Shown piece by piece: positions 44,638-53,361 of a stretch of DNA of 64,000 nt. Numbering within the stretch: the stretch's first letter is position 1; every line of letters begins with the position of its first letter. Under the pieces are notes generated by a model. That model made no database searches, was not told where the DNA came from, and saw only the letters and a program-made list of their open reading frames with translations. The translations under genes were made by a program, and so were the position numbers. The DNA comes from Haliscomenobacter hydrossis DSM 1100. Lineage in GTDB: Bacteria > Bacteroidota > Bacteroidia > Chitinophagales > Saprospiraceae. The stretch covers positions 6,945,001-7,009,000 of the forward strand of contig NC_015510.1 in NCBI RefSeq assembly GCF_000212735.1, given 5' to 3'.

Positions 44638-46074
44638 TTACTCCCGCACGAATTCCTTTACGTCTCCCCCTTGCTTCAACAACAACTTCTTCTCCCCAGG
44701 TTTAAACTCGATCACCACCCCAAACTGATCCAGCCTAAAGGTATGATTGCCCATGGCCTGCATGGCAAATTCATCTTTGCCCTCAGCCTTCGCCAGCAAG
44801 GTCTTATCTTTTTTGGAAAAGCTGAATTTGAAGTTGACACCAGGGTTGGAATACACCCCTACGTACGGAGCTACATCCAGGTTGGCCAGTTCCACGGCCA
44901 GTTTCACCACACTCCCAACCTCATCAATGCCCGTGATCCCTTCTGTACTTTCCAGCCGCGCCACGATGCCCCAGCCGTAAAAATCGTTCGCTATCGCAAT
45001 CAGCAATTCGTTTTCACCCGGTTTAAGGTTGATGTCAAAACTGGCGTTGTCTTTTGACATCCGGCCTTCCGGGTATTTCCGCATGGCAGCTTGTTGAAAG
45101 AGATTTTTGTCCACAAAGACCGTTTGTTTGTTCAAAAACACCCATACTTCATCGCTGAAGCCCAGTTGAAGTTTGGTTTTTACATTTTCCTTCGCCATAA
45201 TTTTGGTTTTGAGCCAAACCACTTTCCGGCTTTTGTTGCCACCAAATTTTCTGGTCAAATTGATGAATCCAGCCCTTTCGGCGTGAATGCTGTCGGTAAA
45301 TTGTTCTGCCTTGGGTTGGTTGCCCAAAAAAGCCTCGCTGCCGGGGGGTAAATCAGTGGGCGAACTAATGGCCCATTTGCGCAAATAATTGGTTTCATGA
45401 TTGCTCAAATCCACCCCTTCCTGCGGGGTTAGGCCTTCCGTTTCATTGGGTTTGATTTGCAGATTGGCGATGTATGATGCGCCCTCAAAAGCAATGCTGC
45501 CTTCCGTCAGGTTGCCTTCCAATTTGGGGATTTCCAACACGGGCTGCGCTTGGTTGTTCATGTACACCCGCATTTGATGACCCGAAATCACCAACTTGAT
45601 GTGGTTCCAATCGCCCCCTTTGATCGGTGCCGGGCCCTGGTATTGCGGGTACATGTCCCACATGTTGATGGCATCAAAATAGGGGGTGTATTGGATGGCG
45701 TTATTGGTGAGTTTGTTGCCAATGGTACCGACGCGCAGGTACACAATCTCCTGTTCTTTTTCGTCTTTCCGATGGAAATAGATGGATTGCGCGAATTCAG
45801 GTAAGATCAGTTCAACGTCAAACTCGATCGTGCCGTCTTTGAATACCCAATCCTTCAGTACAACTTGCCCGGAATTGGGGGCAAGTTTCATGCTTTTTTG
45901 GCCTTTGTAATCCACAAAGTCTACTTTCCCGGCTTGGAAATCCCATTTTTCGGGTGTGAGCGGGATGGTAAAATCGACAGGCTTGGTTGCTGTGGCTGAG
46001 GGTTTGCTTTTTTGCGCAAAAGCAAAGCTTTGGATGGCAAGAAAAAAAAGGATAAAAAGAACTTGTGTTTTCAT
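44638..46074 (-). CDS. exported LamG/DUF1080-like (3-keto-disaccharide hydrolase-type) protein
   Basis: The 478-residue protein has a signal peptide (VLFILFFLAIQSFAFAQ). An N-terminal concanavalin-like domain follows (residues about 45-215: WVFKDGTIEFDVELI, DWNHIKLVISGHQMRVYMNN). The middle beta-sandwich (KTKLQLGFSDEVWVFLNKQ ... ENELLIAIANDFYGWG) resembles a galactose-binding fold. The C-terminus is a short lipocalin-like strand region. It converges with the oxidase-like gene with 21 bases between stops. Sugar binding or hydrolysis is possible, and no catalytic residues are assigned. Confidence 0.75.
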   Translation of the reverse strand: MKTQVLFILFFLAIQSFAFAQKSKPSATATKPVDFTIPLTPEKWDFQAGKVDFVDYKGQKSMKLAPNSGQVVLKDWVFKDGTIEFDVELILPEFAQSIYFHRKDEKEQEIVYLRVGTIGNKLTNNAIQYTPYFDAINMWDMYPQYQGPAPIKGGDWNHIKLVISGHQMRVYMNNQAQPVLEIPKLEGNLTEGSIAFEGASYIANLQIKPNETEGLTPQEGVDLSNHETNYLRKWAISSPTDLPPGSEAFLGNQPKAEQFTDSIHAERAGFINLTRKFGGNKSRKVVWLKTKIMAKENVKTKLQLGFSDEVWVFLNKQTVFVDKNLFQQAAMRKYPEGRMSKDNASFDINLKPGENELLIAIANDFYGWGIVARLESTEGITGIDEVGSVVKLAVELANLDVAPYVGVYSNPGVNFKFSFSKKDKTLLAKAEGKDEFAMQAMGNHTFRLDQFGVVIEFKPGEKKLLLKQGGDVKEFVRE

Positions 46075-46196
46075 GGCTGCGTCGTTTGATTTTGGTCAAA
46101 ACTAGGCGGGAAAGCAGCTTTTGAGGTATTCAAACTCGATTCAAGTTGAGTTCAAGTTTGGTTCACAAGGACTGGAGATGCTTTGCATCTTTTGCT

Positions 46197-46332
46197 AAAG
46201 CGGCAGGATGGTAAAACGGATTGGAACGGATTGGAACTGACTTTGACTCGCCTTCGGCTCGTCCTTATCCGCCGCAGGCGGAATAAAAATCCGTTTTCAT
46301 TCGTTCCATCCGTTTTACCATCCTGCCGCTTT
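46197..46332. repeat. long intergenic hairpin, element F
   Basis: Arms 46197-46221 and 46308-46332 are perfect 25-bp complements, with partial pairing continuing inward through AACGGA/TCCGTT units. The loop region holds CGCCTTCGGC and CCGCCGCAGGCGG tags like those of A, B and C. Unlike the others it lies between two divergent genes (the LamG-like gene and the SRPBCC gene). Confidence 0.92.
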
Positions 46333-46370
46333 GGTTTAATAAGGAGGATTAAAAACGATAATTCCATTAC

Positions 46371-46874
46371 ATGACCACCACCGTTACCGTCAAAACAATT
46401 TACCACTGCCCCCTCGAACGCGCCTTTAAAGCACCGATGCTTTGTGATGTATCCAAAGTGCATACAGGCTTTGGCATCATGCCCAGAGTGACCCACTGTA
46501 CCGAAGATAAAAACTGGGGTCAACCCAGTAGCAGCAAAAAGGTATTTGTTGCGCCCTCCTTCACCCAGGCGGGTGGCGAAGCCTCAATGGATCGGGTGAT
46601 TGAACGCATGGAAAACCAGTATTGGAAAATCGAGGTGAGCGATTTCAAGTCCTGGATGCTGGGTTTTTCAAAATTTGTGGGGGAATGGCGGACGACGGAA
46701 CTGGAACCCAACAAAATTTTAATTGAATACACCTATACCATGCACGCCGAGGTGATCTGGCTGTATCCGCTGAACTGGTTGTTTACCAAGACTTTCTGGC
46801 GGGTATATATGCAAAGGGTGTTGGAAAATGTAAGGGTGATGGCCGAAGGGGAGGAGCCGTTTTTGTATGCGTGA
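46371..46874 (+). CDS. SRPBCC (START-like) domain protein
   Basis: The 167-residue protein has the helix-grip fold pattern: TVKTIYHCPLERAFKAPMLC at the N-terminus and FWRVYMQRVLENVRVMAEG as the long C-terminal helix. It has no signal peptide and probably binds a hydrophobic small molecule in the cytosol. It starts 39 bases after hairpin element F. The ligand is unknown. Confidence 0.8.
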   Translation: MTTTVTVKTIYHCPLERAFKAPMLCDVSKVHTGFGIMPRVTHCTEDKNWGQPSSSKKVFVAPSFTQAGGEASMDRVIERMENQYWKIEVSDFKSWMLGFSKFVGEWRTTELEPNKILIEYTYTMHAEVIWLYPLNWLFTKTFWRVYMQRVLENVRVMAEGEEPFLYA

Positions 46875-46900
46875 AGAGGATTTATGCGCTACAGGGTGTT

Positions 46901-47695
46901 TTACAGATCACCTTTTTCTCCCTCAATCCATCTTTCCAACATTACTCTTTCAGATGGTGACTGGTGAGTGCCACCTGCCAAAACATCCAGAAATTTATCC
47001 CAAAGATTTTTTTCTTCTTTAAATTCTTTTTTATAATCCACCAGTGCTTTATAATACTCATTTTGGTACTTCAGCGCTTCTTCGTAAGTAAAATTCACTG
47101 GAATATGGTCTACAATCATTTGGGTAATTGCATTCAATTCTTCGGGGGTGTATCGTTCAATCAATTGCAACAATACCCTGCATGACTCCACATGGGTAAC
47201 GAGGGATTCCACAAGTGGCGTTTGAAGTGTTGCAAATTCCTTTTCCCATTGTGGGTGAACAGCTTCTGGCAAAAAGTTCAATGCTGTATTGGCAGCATTT
47301 TTAGCATTGTCCTTAAATGCAGTTACGTGTACAGTCAGTTGTGTCCATAAACTCAGTGAATCGTTTTTCTCTTTTTGGGCTATATTTTCTTTTGCCGCAG
47401 TAAGGGTATCATTGATGCCACTGATTGCAGTATTCATTTCCTGAACAATCGCTTTCCACTGGGTTGTCGCTTCTGGCGAAGTGGTGGCTTCAATGATCAA
47501 CAAGCCATCTCTGTTCAATTCATCCAGTTCACTTTCAATTTTCAGCAATTCGGCATAATCTTTTTCCAGTGTGTCTGTAAATTTTTTTACGGACAATAGT
47601 GCGCTCAGTTCAGGGTCATGAATTTTGGTGTTGCTATTTACTGCTGTTTCAGTATCCGTAATTTCCAGGATAGTGTGTTCTTCTAATGCGTCCAT
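46901..47695 (-). CDS. helical protein of unknown function
   Basis: The 264-residue protein is mostly predicted helix with coiled-coil-like stretches (LEKDYAELLKIESELDELNR, KNDSLSLWTQLTVHVTAFKD). No signal peptide, membrane span or motif is recognised. The ATG at 47695 gives MDALEEHTILE. The ATG at 47740 would add 15 residues (MTNLCRVKSLSKLLK). It stands alone between the SRPBCC and LysE genes. Confidence 0.65.
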   Translation of the reverse strand: MDALEEHTILEITDTETAVNSNTKIHDPELSALLSVKKFTDTLEKDYAELLKIESELDELNRDGLLIIEATTSPEATTQWKAIVQEMNTAISGINDTLTAAKENIAQKEKNDSLSLWTQLTVHVTAFKDNAKNAANTALNFLPEAVHPQWEKEFATLQTPLVESLVTHVESCRVLLQLIERYTPEELNAITQMIVDHIPVNFTYEEALKYQNEYYKALVDYKKEFKEEKNLWDKFLDVLAGGTHQSPSERVMLERWIEGEKGDL

Positions 47696-47793
47696 CTTCA
47701 ATAGTTTTGACAATGATTTTACACGACAAAGGTTTGTCATTTAGCCACAATAAAAGTTACACAATCTGATAAATAAGTTGCAATATTCACACA

Positions 47794-48414
47794 TTAATTA
47801 CCCCCAAAAGCATTGTAAATCGTAGTCAAAGCCAGCACCAAAAACAAAAGGCTGAGGATATAATTGATGTTGCGGGCGATGAACTGGACCCTTTGTTGGA
47901 TGACCCTGGCAAAGGAAACATACAACATAAAGAGCGAAAAAGCGCCTGCCATGGCGCCGAGGGCAAACAACCAGTTGTGGGGTGCCTGGGTTTCCAATAC
48001 CCCCTTCGCTTCCAGAATTGTGGAATAGCCCAGGAAAAAGGGAATCGCCAGCATGTTCATCCAGGCCATGGTAAAGCCCGCCCAATAACTTTGAGTTCCA
48101 CTTTCCTTCAGCTTAATCTGCACTTTTCTGCGCGCCTGTCGGTAAAAGGTATACGCCAACAGCAGGAATGCAGCGATGGCCGCATACGTCAGGTAGCGGA
48201 TCAACTCCGGGTTTTTGGCCAGAAACTTGGCGAAGGTCACCGCGATCAAAGCCTGAACGAAGATGACACTTGACGCGCCCAATACAAAGCGCAAGGCTTG
48301 TAGCCGTGGGTGTTCCAGACTGATCTTCAGCGCGGTCATGTTGAGCATGCCCGGAGGACTAAAGCCCAAAAAGGCTACTAAAATGGCCAGAAATACGGTT
48401 TGTAGCTGTTCCAT
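47794..48414 (-). CDS. LysE family amino-acid exporter-like protein
   Basis: The 206-residue protein has six hydrophobic spans with the LysE/RhtB arrangement. The N-terminal FLAILVAFLGFSPPGMLNMTALKISLEH matches the family's proline-glycine motif region, and the rest includes WAGFTMAWMNMLAIPFFLGYS. It probably exports amino acids or similar small molecules from the cytosol. The substrate is unknown. Confidence 0.85.
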   Translation of the reverse strand: MEQLQTVFLAILVAFLGFSPPGMLNMTALKISLEHPRLQALRFVLGASSVIFVQALIAVTFAKFLAKNPELIRYLTYAAIAAFLLLAYTFYRQARRKVQIKLKESGTQSYWAGFTMAWMNMLAIPFFLGYSTILEAKGVLETQAPHNWLFALGAMAGAFSLFMLYVSFARVIQQRVQFIARNINYILSLLFLVLALTTIYNAFGGN

Positions 48415-48596
48415 ATGGAATTTTTGTCAAAAATAGGGTAGGGGAGAGTAGGGGAAAGTGAGGGAGGTCACAGAGGGGTGAAACACTTTCCTTGCGGTTA
48501 TGTCAATATTACGGTTTCTTTACGATTGCATAAAAAGCCTTTTTAAGTTGTATAAAGTTTACAAAAAAAATATCAAACGAAAAATATCAAAATACT

Positions 48597-48628
48597 TTTG
48601 TTTGATTTCCCCAGCTTTTTTACTTTTG
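48597..48628 (+). promoter_or_regulatory. promoter of tex
   Basis: TTTG at 48597-48600 and TACTTTTG at 48621-48628 are 20 bases apart, matching the Bacteroidota consensus. Predicted initiation near 48634 leaves a leader of about 43 bases to the ATG at 48677. Confidence 0.62.
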
Positions 48629-48676
48629 TTCCCCCGGCACTAACACTAGCGCCCGACCACAAAATACCAAAAATCG

Positions 48677-50809
48677 ATGAGTACGACCAAACACCTCGAA
48701 TTGATCGCCCAAGCCACGGGCATAGGACTGGGAAAAGTAAAAAGCACCATTCAACTCCTGGATGAGGGGTCTACCATTCCCTTCATTGCCCGTTACCGCA
48801 AGGAAGCAACCGGAGAGCTGGACGAAGTGCAAATTGCTGATATTCAACGCGAACATAAGAAATTCGATGAATTGGAAAAACGCAAGGAGAGTGTCCTTGG
48901 CTCCATTGCCGAGCAGGGCAAACTTACCGATGACTTGCGCAAACGCATCGAAAACTGCTACAACCCCACCGAACTTGAAGACATCTACCTGCCTTACAAA
49001 CGCAAGAAAAAAACCCGCGCCTCGGTAGCCCGCGAAAAAGGCCTGGAGCCCCTGGCCTTACGTTTGTTCGAACAACGCGATACCGATGACCCTGAAATCC
49101 TGGCGGGCAAATACCTTACCGATGATGTGCCCTCGGTAGAAGATGCCCTGGCGGGTGCCCGCGACATCATTGCGGAGATGATCAGCGAAAGTGAAGAGGC
49201 CCGTAACCTCTTGCGGCGTGTTTTTTCCAAAACCTCCATCATTCAGTCCAAAGTAGCCCGGGGCAAAGAAAAAGAGGGCGACAAATACAAAGACTATTTC
49301 GACTTCTCGGAAGTCCTCAGCAAATGCCCTTCCCACCGTTTGTTGGCCATGCGCCGGGGTGAGGAAGAAGGTTTTTTGCGGGTCTTGATTGTACCCGAAG
49401 ACGAAGAGGATGCCAAATTTCAACTGGACAAACGTTTCCTCAAAGGATTTGGGGCCAGCGCCGAGCAGGTCAAAGCCGCCATTCACGATAGTTACGAGCG
49501 TTTGCTGGCGCCTTCGATCGAAACCGAATTCCGCAACCTTTCCAAAGACAAGGCCGACAAAGAAGCCATCGATGTGTTCACCCAAAACTTGCGTCAACTC
49601 CTGCTGGCAGCACCCCTGGGCCAAAAACGCGTGATGGGCCTCGACCCCGGTTTCCGCACGGGCTGTAAACTCGTCGTGCTCGACGACAATGGCAATCTAG
49701 TGGAAAATTTGGCCATTTACCCCCATCCTCCCCAATCAGATGAGGCGGGTGCGACGAAAACCATTGCTTTTTTGGTAGACAAACACGGCATCGACGCCAT
49801 CGCGGTAGGCAACGGTACTGCCGGGCGGGAAACCATGGACCTTTGCCGCAGGATCAAGTTCAAGCATTCGGTAGAAGTGTTTATGGTCAATGAGGCAGGG
49901 GCTTCGATTTATTCGGCATCGGATGTAGCGCGGGAGGAGTTTCCCGATTATGATGTCACCGTGCGTGGTGCCGTTTCCATCGGTCGGCGTTTGATGGATC
50001 CCTTGGCTGAATTGGTTAAAATTGACCCCAAATCTATCGGAGTGGGTCAATACCAGCACGATGTAAACCAAAGCCAACTCAAGGAAAGCCTGGATCAGGT
50101 GGTCGAAAGTTGTGTCAACAGCGTGGGGGTTAACCTCAATACCGCCAGCAAACACTTGCTCACTTACGTCTCTGGTCTCGGTCCGGTAATCGCCAAAAAC
50201 ATTGTGGAATACCGCGCCCAGAACGGCGCATTCAATACCCGCAGCGAGCTGAAAAAAGTAGCCCGCCTGGGGGATAAAGCTTTTGAACAATGCGCTGGGT
50301 TTTTGCGCATCCGGGGGGCGAAAAACCCCTTGGACAACACCGCAGTCCACCCGGAAACCTATCCCATCGTAGAGCAAATGGCCAAAGACCTGGCTTGCAA
50401 AGTGCAAGACCTGATCAGTAATGGCCCCCTGCGCAAAAAAGTAGAACTGAAGCGCTACGTAACCGGCAAAGTGGGTTTACCTACCCTACAAGACATCATG
50501 AAGGAATTGGAAAAACCAGGGCTCGACCCCCGGGGAACCGCCAAGTCCTTCGATTTTGGCAACGTCCACAGCATTGAAGACCTGCGGCCAGGTATGGTTT
50601 TGCCCGGCATCGTGGAAAATATCACCAATTTTGGGGCCTTCATCGACATTGGCATCAAAGAAAAAGGCCTGGTACACGTGTCCCAAATGGCCAACCGTTT
50701 TGTGAAAAACCCCATGGAGGTGGTGACCCTGCGCCAGGAAGTTAGCGTACGGGTCGTGGAGGTAGACATTGCCCGGAAACGGGTCCAATTGTCGATGAAA
50801 GATTTGTAG
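48677..50809 (+). CDS. tex: Tex family RNA-binding transcription accessory protein
   Basis: Tex is a cytosolic nucleic-acid-binding protein related to eukaryotic Spt6. The 710-residue protein shows the N-terminal helical domain (STIPFIARYRKEATGELDE), a YqgF-type RNase-H-like domain (RVMGLDPGFRTGCKLVVLDD), a helix-hairpin-helix region (LNTASKHLLTYVSGLGPVIA) and a C-terminal S1 domain (LPGIVENITNFGAFIDIGI). It is full length, with its own promoter and terminator. Confidence 0.96.
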   Translation: MSTTKHLELIAQATGIGLGKVKSTIQLLDEGSTIPFIARYRKEATGELDEVQIADIQREHKKFDELEKRKESVLGSIAEQGKLTDDLRKRIENCYNPTELEDIYLPYKRKKKTRASVAREKGLEPLALRLFEQRDTDDPEILAGKYLTDDVPSVEDALAGARDIIAEMISESEEARNLLRRVFSKTSIIQSKVARGKEKEGDKYKDYFDFSEVLSKCPSHRLLAMRRGEEEGFLRVLIVPEDEEDAKFQLDKRFLKGFGASAEQVKAAIHDSYERLLAPSIETEFRNLSKDKADKEAIDVFTQNLRQLLLAAPLGQKRVMGLDPGFRTGCKLVVLDDNGNLVENLAIYPHPPQSDEAGATKTIAFLVDKHGIDAIAVGNGTAGRETMDLCRRIKFKHSVEVFMVNEAGASIYSASDVAREEFPDYDVTVRGAVSIGRRLMDPLAELVKIDPKSIGVGQYQHDVNQSQLKESLDQVVESCVNSVGVNLNTASKHLLTYVSGLGPVIAKNIVEYRAQNGAFNTRSELKKVARLGDKAFEQCAGFLRIRGAKNPLDNTAVHPETYPIVEQMAKDLACKVQDLISNGPLRKKVELKRYVTGKVGLPTLQDIMKELEKPGLDPRGTAKSFDFGNVHSIEDLRPGMVLPGIVENITNFGAFIDIGIKEKGLVHVSQMANRFVKNPMEVVTLRQEVSVRVVEVDIARKRVQLSMKDL

Positions 50810-50831
50810 GGGCAACCCTTCGTGGTTGCCC
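50810..50831 (+). terminator. terminator of tex
   Basis: GGGCAACC (50810-50817) and GGTTGCCC (50824-50831) form a perfect 8-bp stem with a 6-base loop directly after the tex stop, followed by TTTATAT. Confidence 0.82.
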
Positions 50832-50939
50832 TTTATATCGGGAGTGTGCCCACGAAGGAGCAGGGAGGGTACCCACATTGGGGCACCCGTACAGTTGCAA
50901 TATCAATTGTTTATTTGTAGATTTTGAAAAAATTCAATC

Positions 50940-51365
50940 ATGATTTTTCCTGGAGAATTGGTTGATTTAAGAATAAACACCCCCAAAGAGCATCAACGCA
51001 TCATCAGTAAACTGACCACGGGTTTGGGCGTGCTTTTTTATCATGAGGGCAGTATTGATTTAGAGCCCCTCCCCGAAACCATGATCGATGAAGGCCAAAC
51101 CAGCCCAGTTCCCGACGTTTCACTCTACAACAATAAAACCTATCAAACACCAGTAATCATTGAGGTGTGCCACCCCAACGGTGTGAAAAATGATTTTAAA
51201 AAAGTCCAACGTTTGATCGATGAATTTGATTATGGCACGGTCGAAGGATTCGTTTATGACTACATCAACAATTCCTGGCAGAAATATGTGAAAGGAAGCG
51301 GCACACAAACGGAAAACCTATCTTTCTCTAAGGTTTTGAACGTTGACCTAGCAAATTTACTTTAG
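50940..51365 (+). CDS. Uma2-like nuclease-fold protein
   Basis: The 141-residue protein is shorter than typical Uma2 but keeps the PD-(D/E)XK pattern: PVPDVSLYNNKTYQTPVIIEVC with a later Lys-rich helix (GVKNDFKKVQRLIDEFDYG). It has no signal peptide. The gene converges with the nitroreductase gene. Whether it cuts DNA is unknown. Confidence 0.72.
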   Translation: MIFPGELVDLRINTPKEHQRIISKLTTGLGVLFYHEGSIDLEPLPETMIDEGQTSPVPDVSLYNNKTYQTPVIIEVCHPNGVKNDFKKVQRLIDEFDYGTVEGFVYDYINNSWQKYVKGSGTQTENLSFSKVLNVDLANLL

Positions 51366-51395
51366 TTGATCAATTCGTTTTGTACCCATTAATTT

Positions 51396-51974
51396 TTACA
51401 GCTCCTTCACAAACGTCCCAAGCTCTTTCCTGCTCCTTGGCGTAGCCTCTCTACTGCGGAACGGCTCGTCCAATTGTGCCGCTTCGCCTAAGTGCCCCAA
51501 TGCAATCATCACTACGGCTTGCTCGTCATCGGCCAAATTGAAATCCCTGCTGATTTTTCTTTTGTCAAAACCCTCCATCACGTGGCTGTAGATGTTCATG
51601 GAAATGGCTTGCAAAAGCAAATTTTGGTTGGCCATTCCGGTATCATGTAAGGCATTGATGTTGGGTTGCTGATTGCGTGCATAAGTGGTTTTGGCGTAGC
51701 TAAAGACCAGTGCTGCCGCATCTTTGGCCCAGGCCGCATTGCCGGGGTTGAGGTAAGACAAGAGTTGTTGATACCCTTCCTCATTTTGCTTTAGGGCAAC
51801 GATGTAGCGCCAGGGCTGTTCGTTCATGGCGCTGGGAGCCCAATTGGCCGCCTCCAGAATGGTACTTATTTCCAGTTGGCTGAGGGCTTGTGGCGAAAAA
51901 GCCCGCGCACTCCAACGTTTGCGGATCAGATCGGCTACTGGATATTGTGTTTGAGCATGTTTGATGCTAACCAT
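51396..51974 (-). CDS. nitroreductase family FMN oxidoreductase
   Basis: The 192-residue flavoprotein has the family N-terminus (LIRKRWSARAFSPQALSQ) with the FMN-phosphate-binding Arg-Ser, the AANWAPSAMNEQPWRYIV motif and the C-terminal VVMIALGHLGE segment. It should be a cytosolic NAD(P)H-dependent dimer reducing quinones or nitro compounds. It lies downstream of pirin on the same strand, separated by a 10-bp hairpin. Confidence 0.9.
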   Translation of the reverse strand: MVSIKHAQTQYPVADLIRKRWSARAFSPQALSQLEISTILEAANWAPSAMNEQPWRYIVALKQNEEGYQQLLSYLNPGNAAWAKDAAALVFSYAKTTYARNQQPNINALHDTGMANQNLLLQAISMNIYSHVMEGFDKRKISRDFNLADDEQAVVMIALGHLGEAAQLDEPFRSREATPRSRKELGTFVKEL

Positions 51975-51988
51975 TGTATTGTTTTGAA

Positions 51989-52022
51989 GTCTGCCTGCAC
52001 TCCAACACGAGGGCAGGCAGAC
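51989..52022 (-). terminator. terminator-like hairpin between pirin and nitroreductase genes
   Basis: GTCTGCCTGC (51989-51998) and GCAGGCAGAC (52013-52022) are perfect complements with a 14-base loop. It lies 9 bases past the pirin stop and has no T-run. It may only attenuate read-through into the nitroreductase gene. Confidence 0.45.
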
Positions 52023-52030
52023 GGTTACGT

Positions 52031-52747
52031 TTATACATTCATCGGAACTTCCATCAGCAGGAATTCAGCAGCGCTGTTGGCTTGGATGGACAAATGCTCC
52101 GTATTCCAAACCCCCAATCCATCGCGGGTACTGAGCGATTGATCGTTGACACTGACGTCTCCTTTGAGCACAAAGACATACACTCCGTTACCCGCTTTTT
52201 TGATGGAGTACTCAGCAGTATGGCCCTGATCAAAATCAGCCAGGTGAAACCAGGCGTCCTGGTGAACCCAAACCCCGGCATCGTCGGGATAGGGGGAAAT
52301 GATCTGTTGCAATTGATTTTTGCGATCGGCCTTATTGAGGGTAATCTGGTCGTAACGTGGGGTAACATTGCGCCGATTGGGGAACATCCAAATCTGCAAA
52401 AACTTGACCAACTGATCTTTGTTTTTGTTGTATTCGCTGTGGTACACCCCCGTTCCGGCGCTCATCACCTGGATGTCGCCGTTGCGGATGACGGTGGCAT
52501 TGCCGATGTTGTCCTTATGCTCCAGATCCCCTTCAAGTGGAATGCTGATGATTTCCATGTTGTCGTGAGGGTGGGTGCCAAAGCCCATACCTGCCGCTAC
52601 GGTATCGTCGTTAAGTACCCGCAATGCGCCGAAATGCATGCGTTCGGGATTGTAATAATTGGCAAAACTGAAGGTATGAAACGAATTGAGCCAGCCGTGA
52701 TTGGCGTGACCACGGGTATCGGCTTTGTGCAAAACGGTATTTGCCAT
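52031..52747 (-). CDS. pirin family (cupin) protein
   Basis: The 238-residue protein has the pirin signature: NHGWLNSFHTFSFANYYNPE, the metal-binding GFGTHPHDNMEIISI and VMSAGTGVYHSEYN. The C-terminal cupin half is WVHQDAWFHLADFDQG onward. Some bacterial pirins have quercetinase activity. The ATG at 52747 is the family start, and the 23-residue extension to 52816 is not conserved. Confidence 0.93.
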   Translation of the reverse strand: MANTVLHKADTRGHANHGWLNSFHTFSFANYYNPERMHFGALRVLNDDTVAAGMGFGTHPHDNMEIISIPLEGDLEHKDNIGNATVIRNGDIQVMSAGTGVYHSEYNKNKDQLVKFLQIWMFPNRRNVTPRYDQITLNKADRKNQLQQIISPYPDDAGVWVHQDAWFHLADFDQGHTAEYSIKKAGNGVYVFVLKGDVSVNDQSLSTRDGLGVWNTEHLSIQANSAAEFLLMEVPMNV

Positions 52748-52820
52748 GGTTGTTTTTCTTTGTGGATGAACAAATTTGATGACACAAAGATCAGGCAAGA
52801 CCATGGCTAGCACCAATAAT

Positions 52821-52852
52821 GTAGATTAAGAAATGGACTTGTGGTAGATTAA
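52821..52852 (+). repeat. short direct repeats flanking element B
   Basis: GTAGATTAAG occurs at 52821-52830, GGTAGATTAA at 52843-52852, and GGTAGATTAAG again at 54929-54939 beyond the other side of the hairpin. They may reflect duplication of a target when the hairpin element arrived, or chance. Confidence 0.4.
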
Positions 52853-53361
52853 CTCCCCGCCTGCGGCGGAGATGGATAAAGATAATTTCACCACAGATTT
52901 CACAGATTTTCACAGATTTTTTGCCATATCCCTGAAATTTGTGAAAATCTGGTGCGCCACGAGGCGTGCGGTAAATATAAAATAAAACCTATGTGGATGC
53001 AAGAACCACACGAGCCAAGATGCCGATCAGCTTGAAGGAGGTGCGATTGTTGTGGAGGAAACGAAATGACAAGAGCTCGCACTAACGAGATGGATAAGCT
53101 GCATTAGTTAGGCCTCGTTACACAGTTGGTAGTGGTCAGTCTGCCAGATTGGATGAAACCTGCCACCCCAATGGAAGCATCGGCAAAGTGCACAAAGGGG
53201 GCTACCCGGGGTAAAATAATGTTGCGTGTCCATCAAAGGTGCCGCATGAACGTGGGAGACCCTAACGGAGGGATATCCAACCCTGCCGAGGGAGTCGGAG
53301 ATGCCCATATTAGTGCTGATCCCCGAAAAGGTAAAAGCGGGAGGAGCGAAGGGGCATTACT